This document shows, one piece after another, positions 26,663-35,471 of a stretch of DNA of 64,000 nucleotides. The position numbers and the translations under genes are program-made. Within the stretch, counting starts at the first letter, position 1, and each line of letters begins with the position of its first letter. The notes below the pieces were generated by a model. It saw only the letters and a program-made list of their open reading frames with translations, did no database searches and was not told where the DNA came from. Origin of the DNA: Caldanaerobius polysaccharolyticus DSM 13641. Its GTDB lineage: Bacteria > Bacillota > Thermoanaerobacteria > Thermoanaerobacterales > Caldanaerobiaceae. Where the stretch lies: assembly GCF_000427425.1 (NCBI RefSeq), contig NZ_KE386493.1:8711-72710 (forward strand), given 5' to 3'.

Positions 26663-27766
26663 ATGAAAAACAGACCCGTTGATTTCAATCTTATGCTTTT
26701 TACCATGTTGCTGGTGGCTATTGGGCTGGTAATGGTTTTTAGCGCCAGTTCTGTTATAGCTATGTTCAGGATGAACGACTCTTACTATTTTCTGAAGAGA
26801 CAATTCCTGTGGGCGGCAATCGGCTTTTTCGCTATGGTGTACATGATGAATTTTGACTACCATCGATTGGAAAAATACAAGAGGCACTTGTTTGTAATAA
26901 GCGTGGTATTGCTGGTGCTGGTTTTTGTCCCTGGGGTTGGCATAAATATAAAAGGTGCTAGCAGATGGATAGGATACGGCAATTTAAGTGTACAGCCATC
27001 GGAAATAGCTAAAATAGCTATGATAGTATATCTGTCCAGCAACATATCATCTAAACAGGATAGGATAAAGTCATTTTTCAGAGGGGTATTGCCAAATTTA
27101 ATAATTATTGGGGTGTTTTTCATATTGATAGCGCTGGAACCAAATATGAGCACAGCTGGCATTATCGCTATAGTGGGGTTGATAATAATTTATATAGGAG
27201 GAGCAAAGCTTTTTGATATTCTGGGCTTAATAAGTTTAGGCGGTTTATTAGGAGTTGTGATGGTCTTAATGGAACCATATAGGATCAACAGGGTTCTGGC
27301 TTTTTTAGATCCCTGGAAGGATATGCAGGGTAAAGGGTATCAGGTCGTTCAATCATTGTATGCTTTAGGATCTGGAGGTATATTCGGAGTAGGTTTGGGT
27401 AGGAGCAGGCAAAAGCTCTTTTACATCCCTGAACCTCAAAACGACTTTATATTCTCTATATTAGGAGAGGAATTAGGTTTTATCGGAGCCCTTTTTGTCA
27501 TCGTGCTTTTCCTGTTGTTCGTAATTAGGGGTTTAAGGATAGCAGCCAAAGCCCCTGACCTTTTCGGATGCCTTTTGGCTATAGGCATAACTTCATTGAT
27601 AGGTGTGCAATTTTTGTTGAACTTGGCTGTGGTAACGGCCAGTATGCCTCCTACTGGTGTGCCCTTGCCTTTTATAAGTTATGGTGGATCGTCACTTATT
27701 TTTACCATGGCGCTGGTGGGTGTGCTTTTGAATATATCCAGATATACCAGCGATGCAAAAACTTAA
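26663..27766 (+). CDS. SEDS glycosyltransferase SpoVE/FtsW
   Basis: 367 residues with about ten membrane helices. SEDS proteins polymerise glycan strands from lipid II together with a class B PBP, here presumably the one at 19286-21394. Family motifs include KGASRWIG, QPSEIAK (with the essential region after it), GKGYQVVQSLYALGSGG and LPFISYGGSSL. In spore formers this locus encodes SpoVE, and a second ftsW often exists elsewhere; the two cannot be told apart here. GGAGG precedes ATG 26663, inside the last bases of murD. The next gene is divIB: murG is not between them. Confidence 0.93.
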   Translation: MKNRPVDFNLMLFTMLLVAIGLVMVFSASSVIAMFRMNDSYYFLKRQFLWAAIGFFAMVYMMNFDYHRLEKYKRHLFVISVVLLVLVFVPGVGINIKGASRWIGYGNLSVQPSEIAKIAMIVYLSSNISSKQDRIKSFFRGVLPNLIIIGVFFILIALEPNMSTAGIIAIVGLIIIYIGGAKLFDILGLISLGGLLGVVMVLMEPYRINRVLAFLDPWKDMQGKGYQVVQSLYALGSGGIFGVGLGRSRQKLFYIPEPQNDFIFSILGEELGFIGALFVIVLFLLFVIRGLRIAAKAPDLFGCLLAIGITSLIGVQFLLNLAVVTASMPPTGVPLPFISYGGSSLIFTMALVGVLLNISRYTSDAKT

Positions 27767-27787
27767 TCAGAGGTCAGGTGGCTGTCG

Positions 27788-28501
27788 ATGCACAGAAGGG
27801 TATTAACGCTTTTAATTATTATCGCTCTGTTATCTTCACTAGCGTACGCTGTAGCTAATTCCGGCTATTTTAGAATAAGAGATGTGAAAGTGGCTGGAAA
27901 TAAAGAAGTACCCACGGCGGAAATCATTAAGCTCTGCGGTGTTAAGGTTGGCGATTTGATTTTTAGGGTAGATAAAAAGGATATTATTGCAAGGCTAAAG
28001 AGCAATAGCTATATAAAAAGCGTCAATGTAAATGTAAAGATGCCCGATGAGTTGATACTGCGCGTTTATGAAAGGGTTCCTGTAGGGCTTGTTCCTTATT
28101 ATGGGTCTTATCTCAAAATTGATGATGACGGTATTGTACTGGAGGAAGGAAAAGCTAAAGGCTCTAATTTACCTGTACTGTACGGTGTGGAATTGGGACA
28201 ATGGTCTTTAGGGCATAGGTTAAAACCCAAGGATGAGGATCTATTTAAGCAGGCACTAATGGTATTAAAGGCTATCAACGATACCCACATGAACGGCGTG
28301 ATAGAAGGGGTAGAAATCAACGGATCTGAATTGATTATGAAAGCTCTCCCCGATATAAAGGTCAAAGTGGGACAAGCAGGCGATTTTGAGTACAAGTTAA
28401 ACTTTCTAAAGCTGATATTAAAAGACATAAAGGATAAAGGCTATAGCAGCGGTACTGTGGACTTAAGCGTGGCCAATCCTACATTTAGCCCTAGCTCTTA
28501 A
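27788..28501 (+). CDS. divIB: Cell division protein FtsQ/DivIB
   Basis: 237 residues: one N-terminal membrane helix (about 5-24), then a POTRA domain (YFRIRDVKVAGNKEVPTAEII ... up to about 95) and a beta domain (to about 215). It sits outside the membrane and links FtsL/DivIC with the septal synthases. The length is typical of clostridial FtsQ. GGTGG lies upstream of ATG 27788, 22 bases after the spoVE/ftsW gene. Confidence 0.92.
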   Translation: MHRRVLTLLIIIALLSSLAYAVANSGYFRIRDVKVAGNKEVPTAEIIKLCGVKVGDLIFRVDKKDIIARLKSNSYIKSVNVNVKMPDELILRVYERVPVGLVPYYGSYLKIDDDGIVLEEGKAKGSNLPVLYGVELGQWSLGHRLKPKDEDLFKQALMVLKAINDTHMNGVIEGVEINGSELIMKALPDIKVKVGQAGDFEYKLNFLKLILKDIKDKGYSSGTVDLSVANPTFSPSS

Positions 28502-28523
28502 TTGTGATAAAGGAGTGGTTATT

Positions 28524-29261
28524 ATGTTTAGAAAAGCTGCAGGACAGGTTTCGGTTGCTGTAGTATTGTTTCTTCTCGGACTAATGATATCGCTTCAGTA
28601 CAAGACGATTCAATATGGTGGTAACAACGTAAATGTAAAAAGGGTTGAAGAACTTACCGCGCAGATAAAGAAATTGGAAAGCGACAAAGAAGGGCTTATA
28701 AACCAGGTGAATTCCCTTCAAAACAAGTTGACAGAATACGAAAATGCCGCTTCAAAGGTCAATGCTGTTACAGATGCGCTTAAAAAGGACAACGAGAAGT
28801 ACAAGATCATGGCCGGTCTGGAGGCTGTGCGGGGCCCTGGAATTATAGTGACATTAAATGACAGCACAAAGGAAATACAGCCTGGAGACAATGCTAATAA
28901 TTACATTATACACGATGACGATTTGCTGCAGGTGCTCAACGAGCTAAGAGCTGCAGGAGCAGAAGCTTTATCTTTAAATGGAGAACGGATAATAGCCACT
29001 TCTGAGGTGAGGTGCGTTGGTCCTACTGTTGTCGTCAACAACAACAGGTTTGCTGCTCCTTTTGTCATACAAGCTATAGGCGATCCTCAAACTTTGCAGG
29101 CAGCATTGGAATTAAAAGGTGGTATTGTAGATGCTTTACGATATTGGGGAATACATGTAAACATAAAGACATCCAACGACATCGATATCCCGGCGTACGG
29201 CGGAGTTGTACAGTTTAAGTACGCTAAACCGGTGCCAAGTGGTAAAGGGGGTGGCCAATGA
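28524..29261 (+). CDS. DUF881 membrane protein (YlxW/YlxX-like)
   Basis: 245 residues. One membrane helix at about 7-25, a coiled coil at about 38-95 (VEELTAQIKKLESDKEGLI...), then the DUF881 domain with GPGIIVTLNDS, IIHDDDLLQVLNELRAAGAEALSLNGERI and a conserved ALELKGGIVDAL. DUF881 genes sit next to divIB and sbp in many Firmicutes; their role in division is unknown. ATG 28524 is preferred (AAAGGAG about 10 bases upstream); GTG 28515 touches that site. It overlaps the next gene by 4 bases (ATGA). Confidence 0.88.
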   Translation: MFRKAAGQVSVAVVLFLLGLMISLQYKTIQYGGNNVNVKRVEELTAQIKKLESDKEGLINQVNSLQNKLTEYENAASKVNAVTDALKKDNEKYKIMAGLEAVRGPGIIVTLNDSTKEIQPGDNANNYIIHDDDLLQVLNELRAAGAEALSLNGERIIATSEVRCVGPTVVVNNNRFAAPFVIQAIGDPQTLQAALELKGGIVDALRYWGIHVNIKTSNDIDIPAYGGVVQFKYAKPVPSGKGGGQ

Positions 29262-29593
29262 TGTGGGGCATAGTAGGAATATTGATAGGGATCATCGCAG
29301 GTGTATTCCTCCCGTACAAAATACCCGTGGCCTATTCATCGTATACCGCTGTGGCTATACTGGCTGCACTGGATACAGTTTTTGGAGGCCTGAGGGCGTA
29401 TCTTGAGAGAAAATTCGACACAAAGGTATTTATTTCAGGTTTTTTTGGAAATGCACTTCTTGCAGGTTTTTTGGCGTATATAGGCGATTTACTGGGCGTG
29501 CCAATATACCTTGCGGCTATATTTGCTTTTGGCACCAGGTTGTTTAACAATTTTGCTACAATAAGAAGATATATTATCAGTAAGGGGCATTAA
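29258..29593 (+). CDS. sbp: Small basic membrane protein Sbp (DUF1290)
   Basis: 111 residues with three hydrophobic segments (about 3-18, 27-44, 63-90). It matches the small basic protein encoded before ftsA in Bacillus and clostridia (YTAVAILAALDTVFGGLRAYLE and IFAFGTRLFNNFATIRR). Function is not established. It overlaps the DUF881 gene by ATGA and so is translated with it. Confidence 0.9.
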   Translation: MMWGIVGILIGIIAGVFLPYKIPVAYSSYTAVAILAALDTVFGGLRAYLERKFDTKVFISGFFGNALLAGFLAYIGDLLGVPIYLAAIFAFGTRLFNNFATIRRYIISKGH

Positions 29594-29653
29594 AAAAGAG
29601 GAAATCAGCTTTTCTTGTTGAATATTATTATTATAGCTTGGGGGGTAATAGCC

Positions 29654-30892
29654 ATGCGTGAGAGTGATTCCAATGTAGTCCTGGGTTTAGACGTAGGAAC
29701 GTCCAAGGTCTGTGCCGTTGCGGGTCAGAGGAATAAACACGGAGAGACGCGCATCATTGGCGTTGGCCTGAGTTCATGCAAGGGCATAAAAAGAGGTGTT
29801 GTCGTCGATATAGATTCCACTGTAAAAAGCATCCGCGAGGCTGTAGAACAGGTAAAACAGATGTCTAATTTAGATTTCGAAGATGTGACCATAAGTATTC
29901 CCGGTGGACATGCATCGTTAATGGACAGTAGAGGTGTAATCGCGGTCTCCAGAGAGGACAGGGAGATAACTGAAGAAGATGTAAATAGGGTGTTGCAAGC
30001 AGCCAGGGTGGTTGCATTGCCTTCAGATAGGGAAATAATAGATATAATTCCTCAACAGTATATAGTAGATGGTTACGACGGCATAAAAGACCCCGTAGGA
30101 ATGATAGGCGTCAGATTGGAAGTAGAGGCTAAGATAATCACAGGCAATATAACCTCTGTGGAAAATCTCTTAAGGAGTATAAACAAAGCGGGTTTAAAGG
30201 TAAAAAAGATAATACTGGAGCCATTGGCCACTGCTGAGGTTTTGCTGGAACGCGACGAGAAAGAGCTGGGCGTTGCACTGGTAGACGTAGGTGCAGGTAA
30301 AACCAGCGTTTCAATTTTTAAAGAGGGGCATCTTGTAGACACGTATATGTTGCCTGTAGGTGGTGAACATATAACCAACGATATAGCGCAGGGTTTTAAG
30401 ATATCAACCCAGGAAGCCGAGCAGTTGAAGATAAAATATGGATGCGCAGGCGTGTTTTGCGTAAGAGAAGATGATACAGTGAAACTGCCGTCTACAGGTA
30501 GCGGTGTCCAAAAGGATATATCTAGGGCTGACCTGGCTTACATAATGGAGGCTAGGATACAGGAAATACTTTTGATGATAAACAAGGTTATTACGGAGGC
30601 AGGTTACAGAGATCAACTCACCTCAGGTATGGTGTTGACAGGTGGCGGTATGGCGCCTATTCACGGTTGTGTGGAATACGCTGAAGAGATATTAAAAATG
30701 CCTGTGAGAGCCGATTACCCTAAAATAATAGGGGTTGCTTCCCCTATATATTCTGTAGCTACAGGTGTTGTAGAGTATGTTTTTAAAAACGCAAAACTAA
30801 AGGCAGAGCCTACAGAACAAGTTAGTAACAGGAATATCAGACGTAATTATTTTATAGACAAGCTCAAAGAAATACTCAGCGATTTCTTTTAA
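29654..30892 (+). CDS. ftsA: Cell division protein FtsA
   Basis: 412 residues of the actin-like fold. Anchors FtsZ to the membrane. Phosphate-1 motif [14 protein letters not shown] at about 8-21, the 1C domain from about 85, adenosine motif [14 protein letters not shown] near 340, and a C-terminal amphipathic helix ([15 protein letters not shown]) for membrane binding. ATG 29654 has GGGGGG about 9 bases upstream and fits family length; the longer frame from TTG 29615 adds 13 residues with no such signal. Confidence 0.96.
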   Translation: MRESDSNVVLGLDVGTSKVCAVAGQRNKHGETRIIGVGLSSCKGIKRGVVVDIDSTVKSIREAVEQVKQMSNLDFEDVTISIPGGHASLMDSRGVIAVSREDREITEEDVNRVLQAARVVALPSDREIIDIIPQQYIVDGYDGIKDPVGMIGVRLEVEAKIITGNITSVENLLRSINKAGLKVKKIILEPLATAEVLLERDEKELGVALVDVGAGKTSVSIFKEGHLVDTYMLPVGGEHITNDIAQGFKISTQEAEQLKIKYGCAGVFCVREDDTVKLPSTGSGVQKDISRADLAYIMEARIQEILLMINKVITEAGYRDQLTSGMVLTGGGMAPIHGCVEYAEEILKMPVRADYPKIIGVASPIYSVATGVVEYVFKNAKLKAEPTEQVSNRNIRRNYFIDKLKEILSDFF

Positions 30893-30918
30893 TATTTAAG
30901 AGGAGAAAGGGGTTTTTT

Positions 30919-32010
30919 ATGATAGAGTTTGATGTGGATATGGAACAATTTGCACATATAAAAGTGATAGGGGTAGGGGGTGGAGGGAATAACGCTGTAA
31001 ACAGGATGATCTCCGAAGGGCTTAAAGGGGTTGAATTTATCGCGATTAACACAGATAAACAGGCTTTATACCTTTCAAAGGCAACCCATAAAATACAAAT
31101 AGGAGAAAAATTGACAAAAGGTCTTGGAGCAGGTGCTAATCCTGAAATAGGTCGAAAAGCCGCTGAGGAGAGCTCTGAGGAGATCTCACAAGCTATTAAA
31201 GGCGCCGATATGGTCTTTGTAACGGCTGGCATGGGAGGAGGTACTGGCACAGGTGCTGCTCCCATCGTGGCGCAGATAGCCAAGGAAATGGGGATACTCA
31301 CCGTAGGTGTGGTGACCAAACCCTTTACTTTTGAAGGCAGGAAGCGGATGAAGCACGCAGAAGAGGGAATAAACGCATTAAAGCAAAAAGTAGACACCTT
31401 GGTAACCATTCCTAATGATCGCCTGCTTCAAATCGTGGAAAAGAAAACCAGTATGATTGAGGCGTTTAAAATCGCTGACGATGTGTTGAGGCAAGGGGTG
31501 CAGGGTATTTCCGACTTGATAGCGGTGCCTGGTCTTGTAAATCTGGATTTTGCTGACGTGAAGACGATTATGATGGAAACAGGTTTGGCTCATATGGGCA
31601 TAGGTATAGCTAATGGGGAAAACAGGGCTAAAGAAGCTGCAAAGCAAGCTATACAGAGTCCTTTGCTAGAGACGTCTATAGAGGGAGCTAAAGGAGTTCT
31701 TCTGAATATCACAGGAGGAGCCAACTTAAGCCTTTTTGAGGTCAATGAGGCCGCTGAATTTATATATGAAGCCGCGGATCCTGACGCCAATATCATATTT
31801 GGTGCGGTGATAGACGAAAATCTACAGGACGAGATAAAGATAACCGTTATAGCTACAGGCTTTGAAAAGAAAGAGTCGGAAAATGTAAACAGAAAAGTAG
31901 AAAACCAGCAAGGCATTGCTAATAAGCAGAATGTGCATTTGGACATAGAAAACATAGATCTAGACAGACTAGACATACCCGCGTTTTTGAGAACTCATAA
32001 AAAAAGGTAA
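30919..32010 (+). CDS. ftsZ: Cell division GTPase FtsZ
   Basis: 363 residues. Polymerises into the Z-ring. GTP motifs: [12 protein letters not shown] (about 16-27) and [12 protein letters not shown] (about 104-115); the T7 loop NLDFADVK supplies the catalytic Asp. After a short linker the conserved C-terminal peptide [13 protein letters not shown] (for FtsA/SepF) ends the protein. GAGGAGAAAGGGG precedes ATG 30919. A strong terminator starts at its stop codon and closes the dcw cluster. Confidence 0.98.
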   Translation: MIEFDVDMEQFAHIKVIGVGGGGNNAVNRMISEGLKGVEFIAINTDKQALYLSKATHKIQIGEKLTKGLGAGANPEIGRKAAEESSEEISQAIKGADMVFVTAGMGGGTGTGAAPIVAQIAKEMGILTVGVVTKPFTFEGRKRMKHAEEGINALKQKVDTLVTIPNDRLLQIVEKKTSMIEAFKIADDVLRQGVQGISDLIAVPGLVNLDFADVKTIMMETGLAHMGIGIANGENRAKEAAKQAIQSPLLETSIEGAKGVLLNITGGANLSLFEVNEAAEFIYEAADPDANIIFGAVIDENLQDEIKITVIATGFEKKESENVNRKVENQQGIANKQNVHLDIENIDLDRLDIPAFLRTHKKR

Positions 32011-32042
32011 GCAGTTTGCGTAGGGAAACTGCTATTTTTTTT
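32010..32042 (+). terminator. Intrinsic terminator of the dcw cluster
   Basis: AGCAGTTT (32010-32017) pairs with AAACTGCT (32026-32033) around an 8-base loop, followed by ATTTTTTTT. It begins at the last base of the ftsZ stop. Confidence 0.9.
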
Positions 32043-32060
32043 AATCTCATTATGCCAATA

Positions 32061-32094
32061 TTTTACAAAAATTTTAAGATAAATATGTTAAAAT
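32061..32094 (+). promoter_or_regulatory. Candidate Spo0A-dependent promoter of spoIIGA-sigE
   Basis: TTTACA (32062-32067) and TAAAAT (32089-32094) are 21 bases apart. The spoIIG promoter of B. subtilis is known for a 22-base spacing that needs Spo0A. The complement of 32061-32069 is TTTGTAAAA, one change from the 0A box TTTGTCRAA, and overlaps the -35. This is suggestive only, as the region is AT-rich. Confidence 0.4.
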
Positions 32095-32170
32095 ATCAGT
32101 AATAAAAGACAAAGCTGCGGCATAAATAAGAGTATGGGCTACTACTACATAAGGTGTTTGGAGGCATGGG

Positions 32171-33028
32171 ATGTACGCCGATGTGCTGTTTATGGAAAAT
32201 GTAATCTTAAATTACGTTATACTGTCGCTTACGGCGAGATGGGGTAAGTTTAGTTATAAATGGTACAAACTGTTATCAGCTTCTGCCGTGGGTTCGCTGT
32301 ACGCCGTGGTGATGTACTTACCCTCCATGAGCTTTATGCGAGGTTTTACGCCCAAGATACTGCTTTCCATGTTAATCATAGTTGTCGCTTTTACGCCATC
32401 AAGGCTTATCGATTTTTTTCGGCAAATGACTGTATTTTATATGATTACCTTTGCTTTTGGAGGATGCTCAATCGCCCTATACTACCTGGCAGGCAATAAC
32501 CAGGCGGTAGTCGATGGAGTGTATTATTCTATTGTAGGTGCGTTTTTCGCCGCTATAGTGGTTAAAGCAAGTTTAAACTATATAAATACTAAAATACACA
32601 AAGACAGGTTGAGCTTGATTCTGAAAATAGTGGTTGATGGAAAGTCCAATGAGATGACAGCGCTGGTGGACACAGGCAACAGCCTCTATGAGCCTTTGTC
32701 GCGCTGGCCTGTAGTGGTGGTGGAATTTAAGAGGGTAGAAAAGCTGTTACCCGAGAGCATAAAGGAATTATACCTAAAGGGGCTGGAAAAGGATTTGACT
32801 TCTCTTACTCTGGCATTGGCTGATACCGATTGGATGTCAAGGGTGAGGATCGTGCCTTTTTCTTCATTGGGCAGAGAAAACGGGGTGCTTTTAGGGTTTA
32901 AACCTGATAGCATTTTTATAAAGGGTCCTGAGGAAAAAGAGATAAAAAACGTGGTGGTGGCTATTTACAATAATACGCTGTCTAAAAACCAGGAGTACGG
33001 GGCACTTCTTCACCCTGATATATTATAG
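32171..33028 (+). CDS. spoIIGA: Sigma-E processing peptidase SpoIIGA
   Basis: 285 residues. The N-terminal half has five hydrophobic segments (to about 135); the C-terminal half is an aspartic-protease-like domain with ALVDTGNSLYEP, D167 being the catalytic residue. A dimer in the septal membrane cleaves pro-sigma-E in the mother cell, on a signal from the forespore. GGAGG lies 6 bases before ATG 32171. sigE, its substrate, starts 15 bases after the stop. Confidence 0.95.
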   Translation: MYADVLFMENVILNYVILSLTARWGKFSYKWYKLLSASAVGSLYAVVMYLPSMSFMRGFTPKILLSMLIIVVAFTPSRLIDFFRQMTVFYMITFAFGGCSIALYYLAGNNQAVVDGVYYSIVGAFFAAIVVKASLNYINTKIHKDRLSLILKIVVDGKSNEMTALVDTGNSLYEPLSRWPVVVVEFKRVEKLLPESIKELYLKGLEKDLTSLTLALADTDWMSRVRIVPFSSLGRENGVLLGFKPDSIFIKGPEEKEIKNVVVAIYNNTLSKNQEYGALLHPDIL

Positions 33029-33043
33029 CAGGAGGTATTTTTT

Positions 33044-33772
33044 ATGAAGAGCTGGTGCAAAATCAAATGGAGTGCGCGACTTTTTGTGATCAGGGTGCTG
33101 GAACGACTAAAAATAAGGGGAGAATCTGTATTCTACATAGGCGGCAGCGAAGCTCTTCCACCTCCCTTGAGTAGCGATGAAGAGGAATACCTCATGATGA
33201 AGTTGCAAAAAGGCGACAACACAGCGAGGACTGTTTTAATAGAACGCAATCTACGCCTTGTGGTATATATTGCTAGAAAATTTGAAAATACCGGAGTGGG
33301 AGTGGAAGACCTTATATCCATAGGTACTATAGGGCTTATCAAGGCTGTAAATACCTTTGATCCTTTTAAAAATATAAAATTGGCCACTTATGCTTCAAGG
33401 TGTATTGAGAATGAAATATTGATGTATCTCAGGAGGAATAATAAGACAAAAATGGAAGTATCTTTTGATGAGCCGTTAAACGTGGATTGGGATGGGAATG
33501 AATTGCTGCTATCAGATGTGTTGGGTACTGACAACGAGGTGGTTTCCAGGAACGTGGAAGAAGATGTGGATAGACAGCTATTGAATGTGGCGATAAAAAG
33601 GCTGTCGGATAGGGAAAAAAAGATTATAACGCTGAGGTTTGGCATTAACGGAGAAGTAGAGAGGACGCAAAAAGAGGTTGCAGATATGCTGGGTATATCG
33701 CAATCTTATATATCAAGGTTGGAAAAGCGCATAATAAAAAGGCTTAGAAAGGAAATGAATAAGATGGCATAA
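33044..33772 (+). CDS. sigE: Mother-cell sigma factor pro-sigma-E
   Basis: 242 residues. Region 2 ([30 protein letters not shown]...) and region 4 ([21 protein letters not shown]) are nearly those of B. subtilis sigma-E. The first about 28 residues are an amphipathic pro-sequence; by alignment SpoIIGA should cut just before [22 protein letters not shown] precedes ATG 33044. It shares the transcript of spoIIGA; sigG follows after a 62-base gap that contains the sigG control hairpin. Confidence 0.97.
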   Translation: MKSWCKIKWSARLFVIRVLERLKIRGESVFYIGGSEALPPPLSSDEEEYLMMKLQKGDNTARTVLIERNLRLVVYIARKFENTGVGVEDLISIGTIGLIKAVNTFDPFKNIKLATYASRCIENEILMYLRRNNKTKMEVSFDEPLNVDWDGNELLLSDVLGTDNEVVSRNVEEDVDRQLLNVAIKRLSDREKKIITLRFGINGEVERTQKEVADMLGISQSYISRLEKRIIKRLRKEMNKMA

Positions 33773-33786
33773 CGGGAATAAATAAG

Positions 33787-33827
33787 CCCTCCCAAGGCAA
33801 TAATTTTTTATAGATGAGACGGGAGGG
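33787..33827 (+). promoter_or_regulatory. Hairpin that can hide the sigG ribosome binding site
   Basis: CCCTCCC (33787-33793) is the exact complement of GGGAGGG (33821-33827), which is the sigG Shine-Dalgarno. Paired, the stem of 7 G/C-rich pairs with a 27-base loop would block translation. B. subtilis sigG has been reported to carry a comparable leader hairpin that tunes its translation. Confidence 0.65.
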
Positions 33828-33834
33828 AAACTAT

Positions 33835-34608
33835 ATGCTCAATAATAAAGTAGAGATATGCGGTGTTAACACGTCAAAACTTCCTGTGTTAAAGACCAGC
33901 GAGATGAAGGATTTGCTCATGAGGCTAAAAAACGGCGATAAAGAAGCCAGGGAAAAGTTTATATACGGCAATTTAAGGTTGGTGCTGAGCGTTATACAAA
34001 GGTTCAATAATAGAGGCGAACACGTAGATGACCTGTTTCAGGTGGGATGTATAGGCCTTATAAAAGCCATTGACAATTTTGACTTATCTCAGAACGTCAG
34101 GTTTTCTACTTATGCGGTGCCTATGATTATAGGAGAAATAAGGAGGTATCTGAGAGATAATAATTCCATAAGGGTGAGCAGGTCGTTAAGGGATATCGCT
34201 TACAGAGCACTACAGGCGAGAGATAAGCTCATCGCTGAAAACGGCAGAGAGCCTAATATTTCCGAGGTAGCTAAAGAATTAGATCTTCCCAGGGAAGAAG
34301 TCGTGTTTGCATTAGATGCCATTCAGGAACCTGTTTCCCTTTTTGAGCCCATATACCACGATGGCGGAGACGCCATTTACGTCATGGATCAGGTGGGCGA
34401 TAGCAAAAACAACGATGAGATGTGGCTGGAGAGCATATCTTTAAGTGAGGCTTTGAATAAATTAAACGAAAGGGAAAGGCATATACTCAACCTGAGGTTT
34501 TTTCAAGGTAAAACCCAGATGGAAGTAGCTGAAGAGATAGGGATATCTCAGGCGCAGGTATCTAGGTTGGAGAAATCCGCGCTAGCTCACCTGAGAAAGT
34601 ATATATAA
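33835..34608 (+). CDS. sigG: Forespore sigma factor sigma-G
   Basis: 257 residues, close to the 260 of B. subtilis. The start MLNNKVEICGVNTSKLPVLK matches the conserved sigma-G N-terminus, so ATG 33835 is the start and the open frame from 33814 is not. Region 2 (HVDDLFQVGCIGLIKAIDNFDL), region 3 and region 4 (GISQAQVSRLEKSALAHL) are intact. It directs late forespore genes. GGGAGGG lies 7 bases upstream and can be masked by the hairpin at 33787-33827. Read-through from spoIIGA-sigE would produce sigG mRNA early, which makes such a block sensible. Confidence 0.97.
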   Translation: MLNNKVEICGVNTSKLPVLKTSEMKDLLMRLKNGDKEAREKFIYGNLRLVLSVIQRFNNRGEHVDDLFQVGCIGLIKAIDNFDLSQNVRFSTYAVPMIIGEIRRYLRDNNSIRVSRSLRDIAYRALQARDKLIAENGREPNISEVAKELDLPREEVVFALDAIQEPVSLFEPIYHDGGDAIYVMDQVGDSKNNDEMWLESISLSEALNKLNERERHILNLRFFQGKTQMEVAEEIGISQAQVSRLEKSALAHLRKYI

Positions 34609-34649
34609 GAGTGCGTTTAATGCTATAATAATATCGGGGGGAGATATGA

Positions 34650-34922
34650 GTGGTAAGTACTACTGATCTGGCACAAAAAGAGGTTATAAATGTTGTGGAT
34701 GGCAGGCGATTGGGTTTTATAAGCGACATAGAAATAAATTTAGAAGAAGGGCGGGTAGAAGCCCTTATATTGCCAGGACAAGGAAAATTTTTGGGTATTT
34801 TTGGAAGAGAGAGCGAAAAGGTCATACCGTGGTCCCATGTTAAAAAAATAGGCCACGATGTGATATTGGTCCAGTATGAAGGTGTAGATATAATAGAAAA
34901 GGATAATGATTCAGAGCGTTAG
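34650..34922 (+). CDS. YlmC/YmxH-family PRC-barrel sporulation protein
   Basis: 90 residues of a PRC-barrel-like fold: VNVVDGRRLGFISDIEINLEEGRVEALILPG then VIPWSHVKKIGHDVILV. Small proteins of this family follow sigG in many clostridia and Bacillus (YlmC); function unknown. GTG 34650 has GGGGGGA 7 bases upstream; the ATG at 34646 is in another frame. Just upstream TGCTATAAT (34621-34629) could be an extended -10. The stop lies in the terminator hairpin. Confidence 0.85.
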   Translation: MVSTTDLAQKEVINVVDGRRLGFISDIEINLEEGRVEALILPGQGKFLGIFGRESEKVIPWSHVKKIGHDVILVQYEGVDIIEKDNDSER

Positions 34923-34943
34923 TTGTGCTTAGCACGACTTTTA
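34921..34943 (+). terminator. Terminator after the YlmC-like gene
   Basis: AGTTGTGC (34921-34928) pairs with GCACGACT (34932-34939; one G-U) around TTA, followed by TTTATT. It overlaps the stop codon. Confidence 0.7.
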
Positions 34944-34952
34944 TTATATAAT
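34923..34952 (+). promoter_or_regulatory. Candidate promoter for nrdR-phoPR
   Basis: TTGTGC (34923-34928), 18 bases, TATAAT (34947-34952). The -35 is weak and overlaps the terminator hairpin, but the -10 is perfect and lies 25 bases before nrdR. Confidence 0.4.
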
Positions 34953-34976
34953 TAAATAGGACAAGGGGGATGTAAA

Positions 34977-35471
34977 GTGAAGTGCCCATATTGCGGCTGT
35001 ATAGATACAAAGGTAATTGACTCGCGGCCAGTGGAAGACAATACAGCGATAAGGAGAAGGCGTGAATGCGCCCGGTGCCAAAAGCGGTTTACCACCTACG
35101 AAAAAATTGAAGACATGCCTGTTATGGTCATTAAAAAAGACGGCTCGAGGCAGACTTTTGACAAAACCAAGATACTGGCAGGCATACTTAAAGCCTGTGA
35201 AAAGCGACCGGTATCCATTGAGACTTTAAGGGAATTCGTAGACGATGTGGAGAGGAGGGTATATGAGAGCGTAGATAAGGAGATAACCACCTCGCAGATA
35301 GGTGAGATGGTCATGGAAAAATTGATTGACTTAGACCAGGTGGCATATGTCAGGTTTGCGTCGGTTTACAAAGACTTTAAGGACATCCACAGTTTTATGA
35401 ATGAGCTGCAAAAGCTCATGGATAAACGGGAAGGAGAAAGCCTTAATGCAACAAAAGATACTTGTGGTTGA
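34977..35471 (+). CDS. nrdR: Ribonucleotide-reductase repressor NrdR
   Basis: 164 residues. The N-terminal zinc ribbon has CPYCGC at the start and a second pair in RRRRECARC (about 27-35). The ATP-cone domain follows (VIKKDGSRQTFDKTKI, about 50-140). It senses dATP/ATP and represses ribonucleotide reductase genes. The last 25 residues are a weakly conserved extension that overlaps the response-regulator gene by 26 bases. GGGGGA precedes GTG 34977. Confidence 0.96.
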   Translation: MKCPYCGCIDTKVIDSRPVEDNTAIRRRRECARCQKRFTTYEKIEDMPVMVIKKDGSRQTFDKTKILAGILKACEKRPVSIETLREFVDDVERRVYESVDKEITTSQIGEMVMEKLIDLDQVAYVRFASVYKDFKDIHSFMNELQKLMDKREGESLNATKDTCG

